A stretch of DNA of 64,000 nucleotides from Amaurobius ferox (GCA_951213105.1 OX578146.1:110316695-110380694); one strand, 5' to 3'; positions 34,148 through 45,790 are shown, numbered from the stretch's first letter. The notes: generated by a model from the sequence alone, not told the origin. Numbers and translations: made by a program.

Positions 34148-35020
34148 AAAAAAAATCTGATGTGGGCAGCATATGACTTTTCTTATATAATGCAATAAAT
34201 TTACTACTTTTACAGTTAAAAAAATGTTATTCTTATAGTAAGTACTTATATTCTTTCCAAGATATTGAATTTTTCTTCAATTAATCGTCATTTTCATTCG
34301 CCATTCAATCTTGCCAAGTGTTATATATGGAGAAATAAGTTATTCTTATAGCAGATTAATGACTATTGGCATTCAAATACAAAGTATTACTCAAAGTATC
34401 TTTTCTCGTGAATGGAACGAGTTAGATCCACGAGAATGATATCGCCAAATTTATCGCATGATATTACATATGAAAAGTGAACATGTTTCTTCAGAGTTGA
34501 TATATTTTTATTTTACTTGATTTTTTGATAAATTTATTTGAAAAATGTGCAATATCTCAAGAACGGTTAATGCTAGCGTCTTGCAGTTTGTGTCAATCGT
34601 TTTCTAAGGAAAAATTACACAGGAAATGTCTATTTGCGTAACTTTATTAAAGGTTTCGATATTTTGATGATTTTTTCAAAATTTCACTCAAAAATATAGG
34701 GGGTTCTGAACATTCGATTGTGTTTAGAAACAATAGGCTTCCAGTATTCATGGATTGTGATTTTTGTACCAAATTTCATTCGAATCGCTCCATTCGTTCG
34801 TGAGATATCGTCTCTACAGTCTCACTGACACACACACACACATTCACACATACACACACACATTCACACATACACACACACAGACAGACATCACCTCAAA
34901 AATGTTCGATTCGTGATCCGAGATGCTTGAAACGGGCTCTGCCGTCGAAAACTCGAATTCGAATTTTCGACCCCGTCACAATACTCTCCTTATACATTAT
35001 GTATACTATAAGGAAAGTAA
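34148..35020 (+). repeat. Interspersed repeat family A, copy 3
   Basis: It begins 'aaaaaaatctgatgtgggca' with 'gacttttcttata' and ends 'acattatgtatactataagg' with 'aaagta'. It matches copies 1 and 2 along most of its length but lacks most of the TTGGCGA-rich segment. It contains a doubled CA-rich run, 'cacacacattcacacataca', at 34,828-34,882. Confidence 0.85.
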
Positions 35021-36222
35021 AAAAATCAGTGTAGGCTGTGTCCGGGACATACACGCAGGTTTTATTTATGTGGATACGTGGTTGAATTAAGGGGTTGAGG
35101 TTGAAGAGGGTTGATAAATGAAAGAGGAATGCAATTATACTATAATTTTATTTATTATAGGACAATGATATGAGAAGTAAAAAACATATGGCATACAATT
35201 CACATCTATGTTTCGTTCAAAGGTTAAATCAATGCAAGTATTGCAAGTCAATACAAGTATTGCAAGTCAATACAAGTATTGCCTAAGGTAGTTTGTGAAT
35301 AATTTATATAAGTCGAGCTGAAATTATCTTTCACGAACTTTAGTAAGTTGGTGCTTTGTTGTACATCAATATTAAAGTCACCACTGAATGATAGGTATTT
35401 GGGTATCCGGTAAAATACTTGATAGGACGTTTTCAGAGTAATCGCATAGCAACCGGAACATGAATTCCTCTAGCGTTTTTTATGAAACTTTGGGATGAGG
35501 GAGTTTAAGAAGACACTGCTACATCGTCTAGACACATTAATCACAAGACTTTTGTCTAGAATTTAAGACTTCAGATTCTGGAACTGAATCCATATCCATT
35601 GGCTCTATATTATGATTACATCGTTCATTGCCATAACGTTGTTACTGTTGTTTCTTCATGTCATAGTCAAAGCTTGCCCAGTTTATTTTAATGTTATAAA
35701 ATTTACGCAATGGCTGGCTTACCAAACAATTTAATCAAGAACTTACTACTGACTTTTCACAAATTTGCTCAAGTAAATTGATTTGTGCATTACATTCTTC
35801 ATTATGTTTACACTGAGAGCATTATCTTGTCTAATCGTCTTGGCAATTGATACATCATGTTATTTACATCTACTGGAGCATTTATAATTTAACCGATTAT
35901 TCCGTAACTGCCGTCCTATCTCAATCGTCGTATCTGCATAATGGGCAATATCGAAGATATTAATCGTTCAGATATAGGATTCAGTGGTGGTAACTCAGCG
36001 TGTTTTGGTGGATATTTGAAGCCATTAGGCTTTGATAAAGCCGATATCTTGTTACTGTTCAAGATTGGAGACAAGTGCTAGAAAATTCAAATATTTTCAT
36101 GCCTTTATCTGGGAATATTCAGCAGTAAGAAGTGTCAAATATTTAGAAGTTACTGTTTCTTAAACCATAAATGATCGTGTGCATTACAGGTGAAACCAAA
36201 CTCGTTACTCTCGAATGCAGAC
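35021..36222. other. Spacer with a short direct repeat
   Basis: 'aagtcaatacaagtattgc' is repeated in tandem at about 35,232-35,283 (~20-bp unit). No gene was recognised elsewhere in this stretch. Confidence 0.55.
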
Positions 36223-36524
36223 AGTGAATATCAGCCTAAGCCCATATTTTACTGCATGACCTTGAAGTGAATATCAGTTTAAGCCCATATTTTACTGAGT
36301 GACCTTGAAATAAATATCATCCTAAGCCCATATTTTACTGCATGACCTTGAAATGAATATCAGCTTAAGCCCATATTTTACTGAATGACCTTGAAATAAA
36401 TATCAGCCTAAGCCCATATTTTACTGCATGACCTTGAAGTGAATATCAGCTTAAGTGCACGCTTTACTGCATGACCTTGAAGTGAATATCAGCTTAAGTG
36501 CACGCTTTACTGCATGACCTTGAT
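36223..36524. repeat. 43-bp tandem repeat, seven copies
   Basis: Unit: 'tgaatatcagcctaagccca' followed by 'tattttactgcatgaccttgaa'. Seven units fill the interval with few indels. The last two share a variant ('taagtgcacgcttta'), showing recent local duplication. Confidence 0.95.
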
Positions 36525-36989
36525 GTTGATAATTTTAGAGTCATTGGTTATTGCTATTTTCATGTCAGTTATCAGATTTTAGCTAGTTGTTATAATTTAA
36601 AAATTATAAGCTTTTGACCAACGGTAAGAAATTGTGTAGGTCAAGACTCCTTGAGGGTACTCCCCCCCCCCGGGATCGATTTTAAAGACGTATCCATGTC
36701 AAAATACTAGATCCGGTTTTATACATAATGTATCCACAAATACAAATTCATAGCGATATGTGTCTGCTATGAATAGACGGACACATATCGCTAACGAAGA
36801 TGGTTTCTTGAGGTATCGGATTCGCAGCACAGATACACATTCAAACAAACAAACATCTTTCTGAGGATAATTTAAATGTTTGTAGGAGGTCTTAATACGT
36901 GTTTTCATCGAAATTCAGAAATCTAAAATTTTCGCAGGAAATATATTTCCTTTGTACTTTTATTAAAAATCACAAATATAAATCTAAAA
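36525..36989. other. Spacer with a C-run
   Basis: It contains 'ccccccccccggg' near 36,661. A short inverted word, 'agcgatatgtgtc' / 'gacacatatcgct', lies at about 36,751-36,793. The 69-codon minus frame at 36,699-36,908 follows from that palindromic region and is not called. Confidence 0.5.
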
Positions 36990-37603
36990 CACTTCAAATA
37001 TGATCTTCACTTTGTGACTGAATTTTGAAAGTTAACAGCAATATATTTTCTTCACAAAATCTAGCCTTATTTCCCAATTTTACCTTCTACAGATTAAAAA
37101 GGAAATAGATACGAAAAATGTTTCAGTACCCATGACATCACGTAAAACCAGCTCTTCCACCAGCATTCTTTCATTTTCTCTCCATCAATGAGAAATCCAT
37201 AACCAAGAGTTTTCATCTATTACCGAGGGTAAACGCGTGCGACAATCACCACATAGACGGAACTGGATGTAATCTAAACTTAAAATGACATTTCCTCAGC
37301 ATCCATGAAATGATTCGGAAGTTTGGAGTGGTTTTTATTATCGTTTTGAATGGAAGTGAAATTGAATTTAGTGTAGCGTTTTTTTTTTTAACTTGCTACA
37401 ATATTTTATGGTCATTGCGTTTATTTTTATTGTATAGTGAAGTATTTATTTCCTTGAAATTTTCGAATTTGAGATTTAAACTGACAAGTACGTTTCCTGA
37501 CCTTATAAACCTATTTTGAACATTTTTAGAAAGATACCCATGTGTGTGAAAACCCAGGTCACACGACCAACCCTAAGGTTTATGGCAGCTTAATGTGTGG
37601 CCG

Positions 37604-37731
37604 GACCCATGTGTGTGTGCGTGTGTGTGCGTGTGTGTGTGTGCGTGCGTGTGAGTGTGCGTGCGTGTGTGCGTGCGTGTGTGCGTGTGTGCGTGTATAT
37701 GTGTGTGTGGGTGTCGGTGTGTGCGTGTTTA
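37604..37731. repeat. (GT)n/(GTGC)n microsatellite
   Basis: A long alternating purine-pyrimidine run of 'gtgtgtgc'-type words within the first 1.4-kb unit. The same position in the other units has only a short GT run (39,265; 41,692). The 67-codon frame over it is an artefact of the repeat. Confidence 0.95.
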
Positions 37732-38845
37732 TACAGGGTTCCTAGGCCCTATTAATAGGCACCCTAGGCCAAGTCCTTAAGCACCCTTATAACCTTATAA
37801 GGGAAGGCCCATGAATTAGGCCCATCTATAGTAAAGGGACCATACCCGATCGATTAAAACTAATCGCAGCGCGCCCTTGCGAATAATTTGAAAAGTTAAG
37901 ATAGCAAACACGGCAACAGAGTGAGAGAGGTTCAGAAGCCATTTAGAAAGTTGCAGATCATTATCTTATGAGTGCAAATCGAGATCAGGAACGGACAAAA
38001 CGAATAATTGAAAGGCGATAATTACAGGACAAAATGTTGTATGATCGGTGCATTCAATGGTGATAACTTCAACGCTCGTCAAAGTGCGCGGTAATATATT
38101 CTTTCAGGAATTCAAAAGTACATTGTCTCTAACGTAAGGCATTGTAAACAGGCTAAACAATATATTTATGTTCGTGTAAGTGTTGTTTGTTGCATTATTC
38201 CAGAATAGAACAGCCATTAGCCAATAACTTTGTGTCTAATAAATGTCTTCTGTAGCAGTTTTAGTGTTGATTTCTACTCATTAGATAAGCCTTTAATGCT
38301 TTCCAATTAGCTTTATTAGTCTAACTTACTTTACTGTCGAGTTCGTCATCCTAACTTTTTAAATTATCCGCTAGGGGTGTTGCTGAAATCACTTGGAACC
38401 ATGTAATACGAGAAAGAAATAAAAGCTGTCACATTTCAAATATAATCTTTACTTTCTGATTACAGTTTGAAAGTTAGCAGCAATATAATTTCTCGACAAA
38501 GGTTCCGACTTATTTCCTAATTCTATCTACAGATGAAGAAAATCGACATGAAATTTTGTCCCATATTCATGACGTCACGTACGACCAACTTTTCCACAAA
38601 CATTTTTTCAGCTTCATTTCCATCAATGGGGGAAATCTACAGCCAAAGGTTTTATAAACACGTGACAATCGCCAGACAGACAGCACTGGATATAATCTGA
38701 ACCTAAAATGACATTTCCACAACGTCTATGAAATGTTTAGAGTAGTTTTTATTATCACTTTGAATGAAAATGAAATTGAATTTTGTACAGTGGCTTTTTC
38801 ATACTTGCTACATTATGGTACATTAAGATCATTGCATTCATTTTT

Positions 38846-38866
38846 ACTTTCTTATATAAGGAAAGT
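38846..38866. repeat. Palindrome ACTTTC-TTATATAA-GGAAAGT
   Basis: This 21-base near-perfect palindrome has the same arm sequence as the terminal inverted repeats of family A. The corresponding place in the next unit is opened by ~700 bp of extra DNA that contains a fold-back (40,879-41,585). Confidence 0.75.
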
Positions 38867-40143
38867 ATTATTTTACCAAAAAATTTCGAATTTGAGATTT
38901 TGACTGATAAGTAAGTTTTGTGACCTTGTAAGGATTAACAATTTCTTTTCTCGGAGAAATGAGTAAATTTAAATAGCAACCGTTCAGATTGCGGACGGCA
39001 GGTGGAGCTGACTTAAGGTTCAAAAGAGGCGAAACACGAAATGGTAAGTGGAAAGTGGCGTGTGTGGCTGTAGCCGAAGATTGGAGAAAGGGTTGACTAT
39101 GCACATTTTGATTTATTATATGTAAATTACACTAATTGATGTTTATTTTATGATTTTTATATAGTTAAGAATAAACTGGTTGTTTTATTAAAATATGCCT
39201 GCGTGATCATTTCGCAAACTTTACAACCCTTTGAGCCTATTTGGAACACTTTTGGAAATATATTTGTGTGTGTGTATACAGGGTTCCTATGTCTTATTAA
39301 CAGGCTCAACACCCTAAGTCAAGTCTTTAAGCACCCCTATAAACTTCTTCTTCGTCGACTCAAACTGTCTGACCTACCCGAAGGTGTAAGACCCTTATAA
39401 CCTTGTAAGGAGCGATCCATGAGCGTACACGTTAGATCTATTTGTATTAAAAAGACCACATGTGCGATCGATTAAAAGTGATTGCAACGCACCCCAGCGG
39501 AGAATTTAAAAAGTTAGGATAACACAATCGACAGCAAACCGATATAGATGCAAAAAAGTCATTTACAAAGTTGTAGATCATTGTCTAAGGAGTACAAACC
39601 GAGATCAGGAAAGGAATAAAATGAATAGAGGTCTACCCAGAGGTTGCCTACCCGAATAATTAACTGAAAAACCCAGGCCTACCCGAATAATTAACTGTAA
39701 AAAAGTATCATCAGGACATGACAGTGACACATTCATTACTTGTCAAAGTACGGGGCAATATGTTTTATTTTTCAGGATTTCAAATATGCATTGTTATTTT
39801 TAAACAGGTTCACAATACTTTTCTGTTCATGTAAGTGTTGTTTGTTGTATCATTTCTTAATAGAAAAGCAATTCGGTAAAAACTTTAATGTGTCCAATAA
39901 ATACCTTTTGTAACAGTTTTAGTGTTGCTTCCTATTCATTAAATAAACATTTACAACTTTTAAATTGGGTATTTATAGAGTTCATTATCCTTTATTGTCG
40001 AGTTTGTTATCCTAATTTCTTAAATTATCCGCTAGGGGTGCTGTAATCGCTTGAGTCCCGTATTTTGAGAAAGTAAATATAAAACTCGTAACACTTCAAA
40101 TATATCTTTATGATTGCAGTTTGAAAGTTAACAGCAATATATC

Positions 40144-40494
40144 TAGAGGTGGTGGAGATTTTGTATCATGCATATTTGGGCTAAGAAATTTATGACCTTT
40201 GTTGTGGAAAAAGCACGTAAGTCAGTTGGGCTTCTAAAATGTTAAAAAAAAGAAAAATCTTAAAGACCTATTAGATATTGCACGGATATCATCAGTGGGG
40301 AATAAAATATAAATTAACAAAATATATTATTTAGTTAGCTTATAAATATATAACAAACTCCATAAAAGTTTAATCTTTATTCTGAGACTAAAAATTTAAA
40401 TTTTAAAAAGTTCTCCTTAAAGTATCAAAATTTTCATTACTTAATATTTCGAAATCCTTATTTTTGACTTAAGTGCTTTTTCCCGCCAGCTCTA
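40144..40494. mobile_element. ~350-bp TIR-bounded insertion in the third 1.4-kb unit
   Basis: Compared with the other units, extra DNA interrupts 'agcaatatat' / 'ttttctt'. Its ends are inverted relative to each other: 'tagaggtggtgg' at the left and 'ccgccagctcta' at the right. Inner inverted words 'ggaaaaagcacgtaagtc' and 'gacttaagtgctttttcc' follow. No coding sequence is present. It is MITE-like, of unassigned superfamily. The flanking 'atat' may be the target duplication. Confidence 0.7.
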
Positions 40495-40973
40495 AATATT
40501 TTCTTATCATAATATTTCTTATATAAAATCCAGACATGTTTCTTAATTCCATCTACAGATGAAGAAGAAAATAGATACGAAATTTTTTCCCATATCCGTA
40601 ACGTCACGTAAAACCAACTTTTCTACGAACATTTCATCATCTTCCTTCCCATCAATGGGGAAATCTACAGTTTTACAAACGCGTGACAATCGCTACATAG
40701 ACGGTATTGGATATAATCTGAACTTAAAATGACATTTCCACAGCAACCATGAAATGATTCTGAGGTTTGGAGTGGTTTTTATTATTACTTTGAATGAAAG
40801 TAAAATTAAATTCCATATATTGGAGGGGAGGGGGGCTTTATACTTGGTACGTTATGATCATTGCGTTTATTATTACTTTCCTGTAACACATTTGCAAGCA
40901 TGTTGCTGAAAGTTTCAGGGGAGTCAGTTGTTTGTAATGGGGAGTAAGGTTCCTGATAGTTATGATAACATTT

Positions 40974-41419
40974 ACAAGGTAGGATCAAAAGATTCGGAGA
41001 CTGTGTTGATATCTCCAACCCTGATTGGAGGAGAGGGGAATTATTTTACCGTGGTGTAGAAGAACATGTGATGCGAGAAGTGAAAAGGAAGAAGCAGGTG
41101 TTTTTGCAGACAATGCGTGTCAGTGAACTGTAGTCGCTCGCATTCGTCGAAAACGGAAATGGCATTTGAAGAACAACGGGAGAATATCAAATTCTGCCAG
41201 CGTTTGCGGAAATCGCCGACAGAAACATTGCGCCTGCTGCGAACGACTACAGTTCACTGACACGCATTGTCTGGAAAAACCTTGCACTGCGAACCTGCTT
41301 CTTTCTTTTCACATTTCGCGTTACATATGCCTCTACACCACGGTAAAATAGTTCCCCTCTCCTCCAATCAGGGTTGGAGATATCAGCTCAGTTTCCGAAC
41401 TTTTTTATCCTACCTTGTA
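40974..41419. mobile_element. Fold-back element: 169/181-bp inverted arms, 96-bp spacer
   Basis: The left arm 40,974-41,142 runs from 'acaaggtaggat' through 'atatctccaaccctgattgg' to 'gtcagtgaactgtagtcg'. The right arm 41,239-41,419 is its reverse complement with scattered substitutions and a small indel. The spacer is 41,143-41,238. The arms are GC-richer than the surroundings. The whole block lies in ~700 bp of DNA absent from the other units of the array. Short frames at 40,806-41,018 and 41,166-41,494 cross the arms and are not genes. Confidence 0.88.
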
Positions 41420-42360
41420 TATATATACAAAAATAACGCTTCGGCAGAAGATAATTTACTGAATATTGCAGAAATGAAGCTGGCATTTTCATAAACGGCT
41501 GTAATTGCGACTTTTCTAATAGTTTGTTGAAATTATCAACAAATAAGCTGAAAACTATGAGCAAAGGTTGCAGAATGTTTTACAGTATAGGGAAAGTAAT
41601 TTTTTCTCAAAAAACTTTCGAATTTGAGATTTTGACCAATAGTCACGTTTTGTAACCTTCTGAACCCGCTTCAATCTTTTTTGGAAATATGTCGGTGTGT
41701 GTATGTGTGTACGTGCGTATAAAGGATTCCCAGAAAAGTCCTTAAGAATCCCAAGGACCTGGTAGGGAAAGGTCTATGAGTGTACACGTTAGCTCTATCT
41801 ATAGTAAAGTGACCATGTCCGATGGAATAAAGGCGATTGCAGCACCCTTAGCGGAGAATTAAAAAGTTAGGCTACCTAACTCAGCGATAAAGACGCGAAT
41901 AAGCCAATTACAGATCTGTAGAGTATTAGGGAGCTAACTGATAGGAATCGATACCAGGAACGAACAAAACGCGTGGACGGAAGACAATACTTACCTGTTA
42001 AAAGTTATATCATCAGGGTTCGTAACACGGTGACAAGCGCAATTCTTATCAATGTAGGCGGTAATATTCTTTCTGGGGTTCAAATACGTATTGTCTGTGA
42101 TGGGTGTCATTTTAAACAGACGCTACACTAGATTCTTGGTCATGCAAGTGTTTATTTTAGTATTTCTGAATAGCGCAGTCATTTGCCAATAACCATATTG
42201 AATCCAATAAATGCCTTTGTAACCGTTTTACTGTCGACTTCTACTCATTAATTAATTACAGCTTTGTTATTGGCTATGTTCGTTTATCTTGCTTTGCTGT
42301 TGATTTCGTCATCCTAACTTTTTAAATCTTCTTTTAGTGGCGATGTAATAACTTTTATTT

Positions 42361-43259
42361 GATCGGACACGTTTCTATAACAGATAGACTTAACGTCATG
42401 GCCCTTTCCTTACAAAGGGTCTGAGGTGCTTGAACGTGGACAACTACAGTTTTAAAATTTCATGCGTAGATACATTATGTGAAAACTAGAACAAGATAAA
42501 TTTTTTAGTAAATCTTAAAACTAGAACTCGACTAATTTGAAATTTAGGATTTTCATTGTGCTGTTTCCTGTTCGTCTCGGCGTTTTTTCGTTTACATACC
42601 TGTAATCATGGATATAAAAATAAGGAGTTAAAACTTCATATTAAAAAAACGCCAATATCGTTTAAGACAATAATTCAGGTGGCCCTGGGGTAAAATAAGT
42701 AACCTGCATCGTATTTATGTCTATGGAGAAGGGCCGAAAATATTTATTTAAACTGTCAATTTTATAAAAATGAATTATTAGAGCAATACAAAGTAGAACT
42801 GAAAGAAAAAACAATATTGCTACTTATTCAAAATTATTTTTACTTTTCAAATTAATTTTATCTCTCTATATTCTATACTCTACAACTATGAAAAAATATT
42901 GGTTAATTATGATCCTAGTTAGGGAACCATTCGTTTAAAAGTAATCAAAAATACATATACTACGCCTTTCTGTTGTGCCAACTATCAATAGCGGCTATTT
43001 TACTAACAATAGCGGCACCTAGATATAATTCTTAAAGCGTTATGGAATCTTCAAACTTTTCGTGCACGGGAGTTTTATCACTTTCCTAACTCCACGCTTG
43101 TAATATTTTGTAACAAATAAATTAAAACTCAAATGTAAAAAATTTAGCTCCTTTTAAATGCAATAAAATAAATTCTCCAATGGCACGTGATCCTGGAATT
43201 GCAATTTCTAGTAAGGTGTAATAGTCTGAATGTTCTCGGCAATATTTTCTTGATAAAAG
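42361..43259. other. AT-rich spacer between array units
   Basis: No gene or repeat was recognised. It separates the third full unit from the partial fourth unit. Confidence 0.5.
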
Positions 43260-43650
43260 CCAATCCAATTTCCCGTTGCGTTATCTTCAGATTTAAGAGG
43301 AAATAAATACAAAAAACTTTCTGGGTCGTGACGTCACGCAGCGCCAATTCTTAGAAATTTCTTTCCTCCTGTTTGCCCATTAATGAGGAATTTATAGACT
43401 ACGGCTTCTTTTTTCAAACACGTGACAGCAGCCTCGCAAACGAACTGGTTATTTCTCGAAATTAAAATGATATTTCGTCAGCCTTCGTCAAATAGTTGGA
43501 AGGTTTGTAATGGTTTTTATTAAGTTTTCGTATAGAAGTTAAGCGGAATTTCATATTTTTACTGTCTTGTATTATGTAATAAAGTATTGTTGCATGAAAT
43601 TTTTCGAATTCAAGATTTTAATAAAAACACATATTTTAAGATCTCCTGAA

Positions 43651-44129
43651 CACGTTTTGACTATTTTTGGAGTGATGTCCGTTTGTCTGTCTGTCCCTAT
43701 GTCTGTATGCCTGTGGGTGATTTTTTTTTGTGCACGATAGCGGCCACAAATATTAATGGATTTCCACGAAACTTTATATCCAGCTTTGTTATCAAACGAT
43801 TTAAAAAAAAAACGATAAAATTGTTTATCGAGCGAAAACTTTGAATTTTATTCGAAATATTATATTTTTTTTAACATGATACCAATATTGGAGTAATATT
43901 GTAATGAAAATATCAGCCAATGGAGGCTAATGTAACCCCAATATTTGCCTAATATTGGGATTACATTGAAAATATTTCCGATGTAATGCCAAGATATACG
44001 ATATTGGTCACCAATATTAAATGCTATTACGCATAGGACAAAATTTACATAATCATGCTTGAAAGGGTTTATTTATGGATAATAAATATTTTTATAGCCG
44101 GAAATACTATGGAATTTTAATAGATTTAC
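43651..44129. other. AT-rich sequence with 'aatattgg' inverted words
   Basis: It contains the 'tgtccgtttgtctgtctgtc' simple stretch near 43,677. Several 'ccaatatt'/'aatattgg' words in both orientations lie at about 43,882-44,015 and could form hairpins. No gene was recognised. Confidence 0.5.
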
Positions 44130-44144
44130 ACGCATTGAGTATTC

Positions 44145-44522
44145 CTATAGCCAATGGTCCCCGTGCTGAAAACACCGGTTCTTGTTAGATCACCAAAGTC
44201 AAGCAGTATCGGACGCGGTTAGTACTTGGGTGGGTGTTCACCTGGGAACACCGCGTGCTGTTGGCACATTTCGGGCGCGGTAGCCCGGTGGTTTACGCGC
44301 TGGATTTGCACGCTGCCGCATCTGCCGCCGTGTTCATGCGGAGTACGATCACGTTAAACATGTGGGTCCGTAAGTCCACCCGAGAGGTTGGTGGTAGGGG
44401 AAGGAGGGTACTGTCCCTGTGGATGCCTCCCCCACTGAGTTCCGGTCTAAATTGGGTGGCACTTCCCGGTCGTCCAAACGACCTTTCTGGTAGGTCGGGC
44501 GGTCTGGGTCTCAACAACAACA
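44145..44522 (+). mobile_element. 5S rRNA-derived SINE with (CAA)n tail
   Basis: The first ~120 bp is a 5S rRNA-like sequence. The ~255 bp after it is GC-rich and unrelated to 5S, and the element ends in (CAA)4. A perfect 15-bp direct repeat, 'acgcattgagtattc', flanks it (44,130-44,144 and 44,523-44,537), the hallmark of LINE-driven retroposition. 5S-headed SINEs are known as SINE3. The 3' region would normally match the tail of the partner LINE, which I cannot identify. The 103-codon and 76-codon frames across it are not treated as genes. Confidence 0.9.
44150..44265 (+). rRNA. 5S rRNA-like head of the SINE (retroposed, not a bona fide gene)
   Basis: It starts 'gccaatgg', passes through 'caccggttcttgttagatca', the internal promoter A-box 'aagcagtatcggacgcggtt' plus 'agtac', and C-box 'cacctgggaacaccgcgtgc', and ends 'tgttggca'. 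It is ~116 nt against the usual ~119-120. A few substitutions and a 2-base shortening near the 5' end, the absence of an immediate T-run, and continuation into a SINE body show that it is a retroposed derivative. The RNA polymerase III internal promoter elements remain recognisable. Confidence 0.88.
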
Positions 44523-44537
44523 ACGCATTGAGTATTC

Positions 44538-45484
44538 ATGAATAATCAACAATGTTTGCAATCTGTGCATCTGTCGAATTATCTTTTGGACGAATTGATC
44601 AAATAGAATGGAAATTATTACATTTATTTTTATCCATAAACGTTAGAGGACTATTAATTTTCAGAGTGAGCAAACTAAGGGAAAACTCTCAATTTTCAAA
44701 GAATTTTCTTTCCAAAATTTGAAAAGCAATTAAAAAATAATTATAGGGAAAAATTGTTGCAGAAGTAGTCATTTTATGAGTGCTTCGTGTTTTTAAGTGA
44801 TTTAAAGGACTCTAATATACACCGTTCTAGAGTTACTGCACGTCTTTGATAAAAATATAAATAAAAAAAAAAAATTAAAATATAAATATTCCTACCATAA
44901 TCAAACAAATGAAAATATTGCAAGTACTTTTAATCAAAAATGAATGTACAGCACTGATTAAGAGTTATCACTAGGTATATTAAAAATGCTACGTTAAGCA
45001 ATATATTAGAGATTTTACTTTAAGAGATGTATTAGAGAATTTACTTTAAATGTTATATTAGGGATTTGACCGTAAGAAGTGTGGTAGCTTTAAAAAGTCA
45101 AGCCACAATGAAACCATAAATTTCCGGACGACGGCTGTTTATTTATCTACTAATTTAGCTATTTTACAATCCAGATTTAATGTATATCCTACAAAGTATT
45201 TGAAATATGTCACATATCATTGAAAGGATATGTCTGGATTATATTATATACTATCAACTCCATGTGGAAAACATCAGTGACTGTGGTTTGTTTATAAAAA
45301 ATATTTTAATGAAATATATATTTTTTTGTATTTTAAAATTGAAAAAGAGTCTATTATTATCACGGCCACTGAAAAATCATTCAAAACAAACAGATAAAAA
45401 AAACAATAAAATTAATAAAATCATTTAGTATTCGAATTTAACGAATAAAACTATACAGAACTAATATAAGATAAATATAATACT
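44538..45484. other. AT-rich spacer
   Basis: No gene, repeat or RNA was recognised. The 73-codon plus frame at 45,207-45,428 is low-complexity. Confidence 0.5.
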
Positions 45485-45790
45485 AAAATAGCGCGGCAAG
45501 CTCAGACGATTATTGAGCGGCAGCAACCTGGGGACGGAAACCCCCAGAGAGTTGGCAAACGTCAGCAAGCAGGGGACACGATGGTTATGTGCGCACCGGT
45601 GGAAAGATTTTGCAAAGCGAGCTCCGGGGATTGGTGAGCACCAGTGAACAATAACGTATTACACCTGAGTAGCAGGCGGAAGGAAATATCTCGAGAAGCG
45701 TTCGACAGCGAGCAAGAGGCAAAGCATCCCGACTCGCAAAGCGAGCAGGTGATGGATCCTCCTAGCAAATTTCCAATCATGGCTACAGCA
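45485..45790. other. Unexplained GC-richer island
   Basis: About 300 bp of clearly higher GC, from 'gcgcggcaagctcagacgat' to 'tccaatcatggctacagcag', sits in very AT-rich DNA. A 72-codon minus-strand frame, Cys/Ser/Leu-rich, covers 45,562-45,780. The words 'gcaaagcgagc' and 'cagcaagcagggg' suggest internal degenerate repetition. It could be an isolated exon, a retroposed transcript or an unfamiliar SINE. I cannot assign it. Confidence 0.45.

Larger units (their letters stand above)
36990..43650 (+). repeat. Tandem array of diverged ~1.4-kb units (3 full, 1 partial)
   Basis: Full units start near 36,990, 38,431 and 40,091, each with 'cttcaaatat' then 'gtttgaaagttaacagcaat'. A partial unit covers ~43,260-43,650. 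Landmarks in order: 'ctacagatgaagaaaat', 'catgacgtcacgtaaaacca', 'cgtgacaatcgccacataga', 'taaaatgacatttccac', 'ttttcgaatttgagattttg', a GT-rich stretch with 'acagggttccta', 'cgattaaaa..gattgca', 'gagatcaggaacggac', 'tgtaacagttttagtgtt' and 'ttatccgctaggggtgctg'. Units are ~1.44, ~1.66 and ~2.27 kb, the third enlarged by insertions. No long ORF is conserved. Each unit contains a TGACGTCA-like word. Copies differ considerably, so the array is old. Confidence 0.85.

Noticed and set aside
37542..37745. 67-codon Cys/Val-rich frame
   Set aside because: Translation of a GT microsatellite.
44150..44265. Functional 5S rRNA gene
   Set aside because: It is shortened, substituted, followed by SINE body instead of a terminator, and bounded by a target duplication.
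44234..44545. 103-codon plus and 76-codon minus frames
   Set aside because: They cover the 5S-derived SINE, whose structure explains the sequence.
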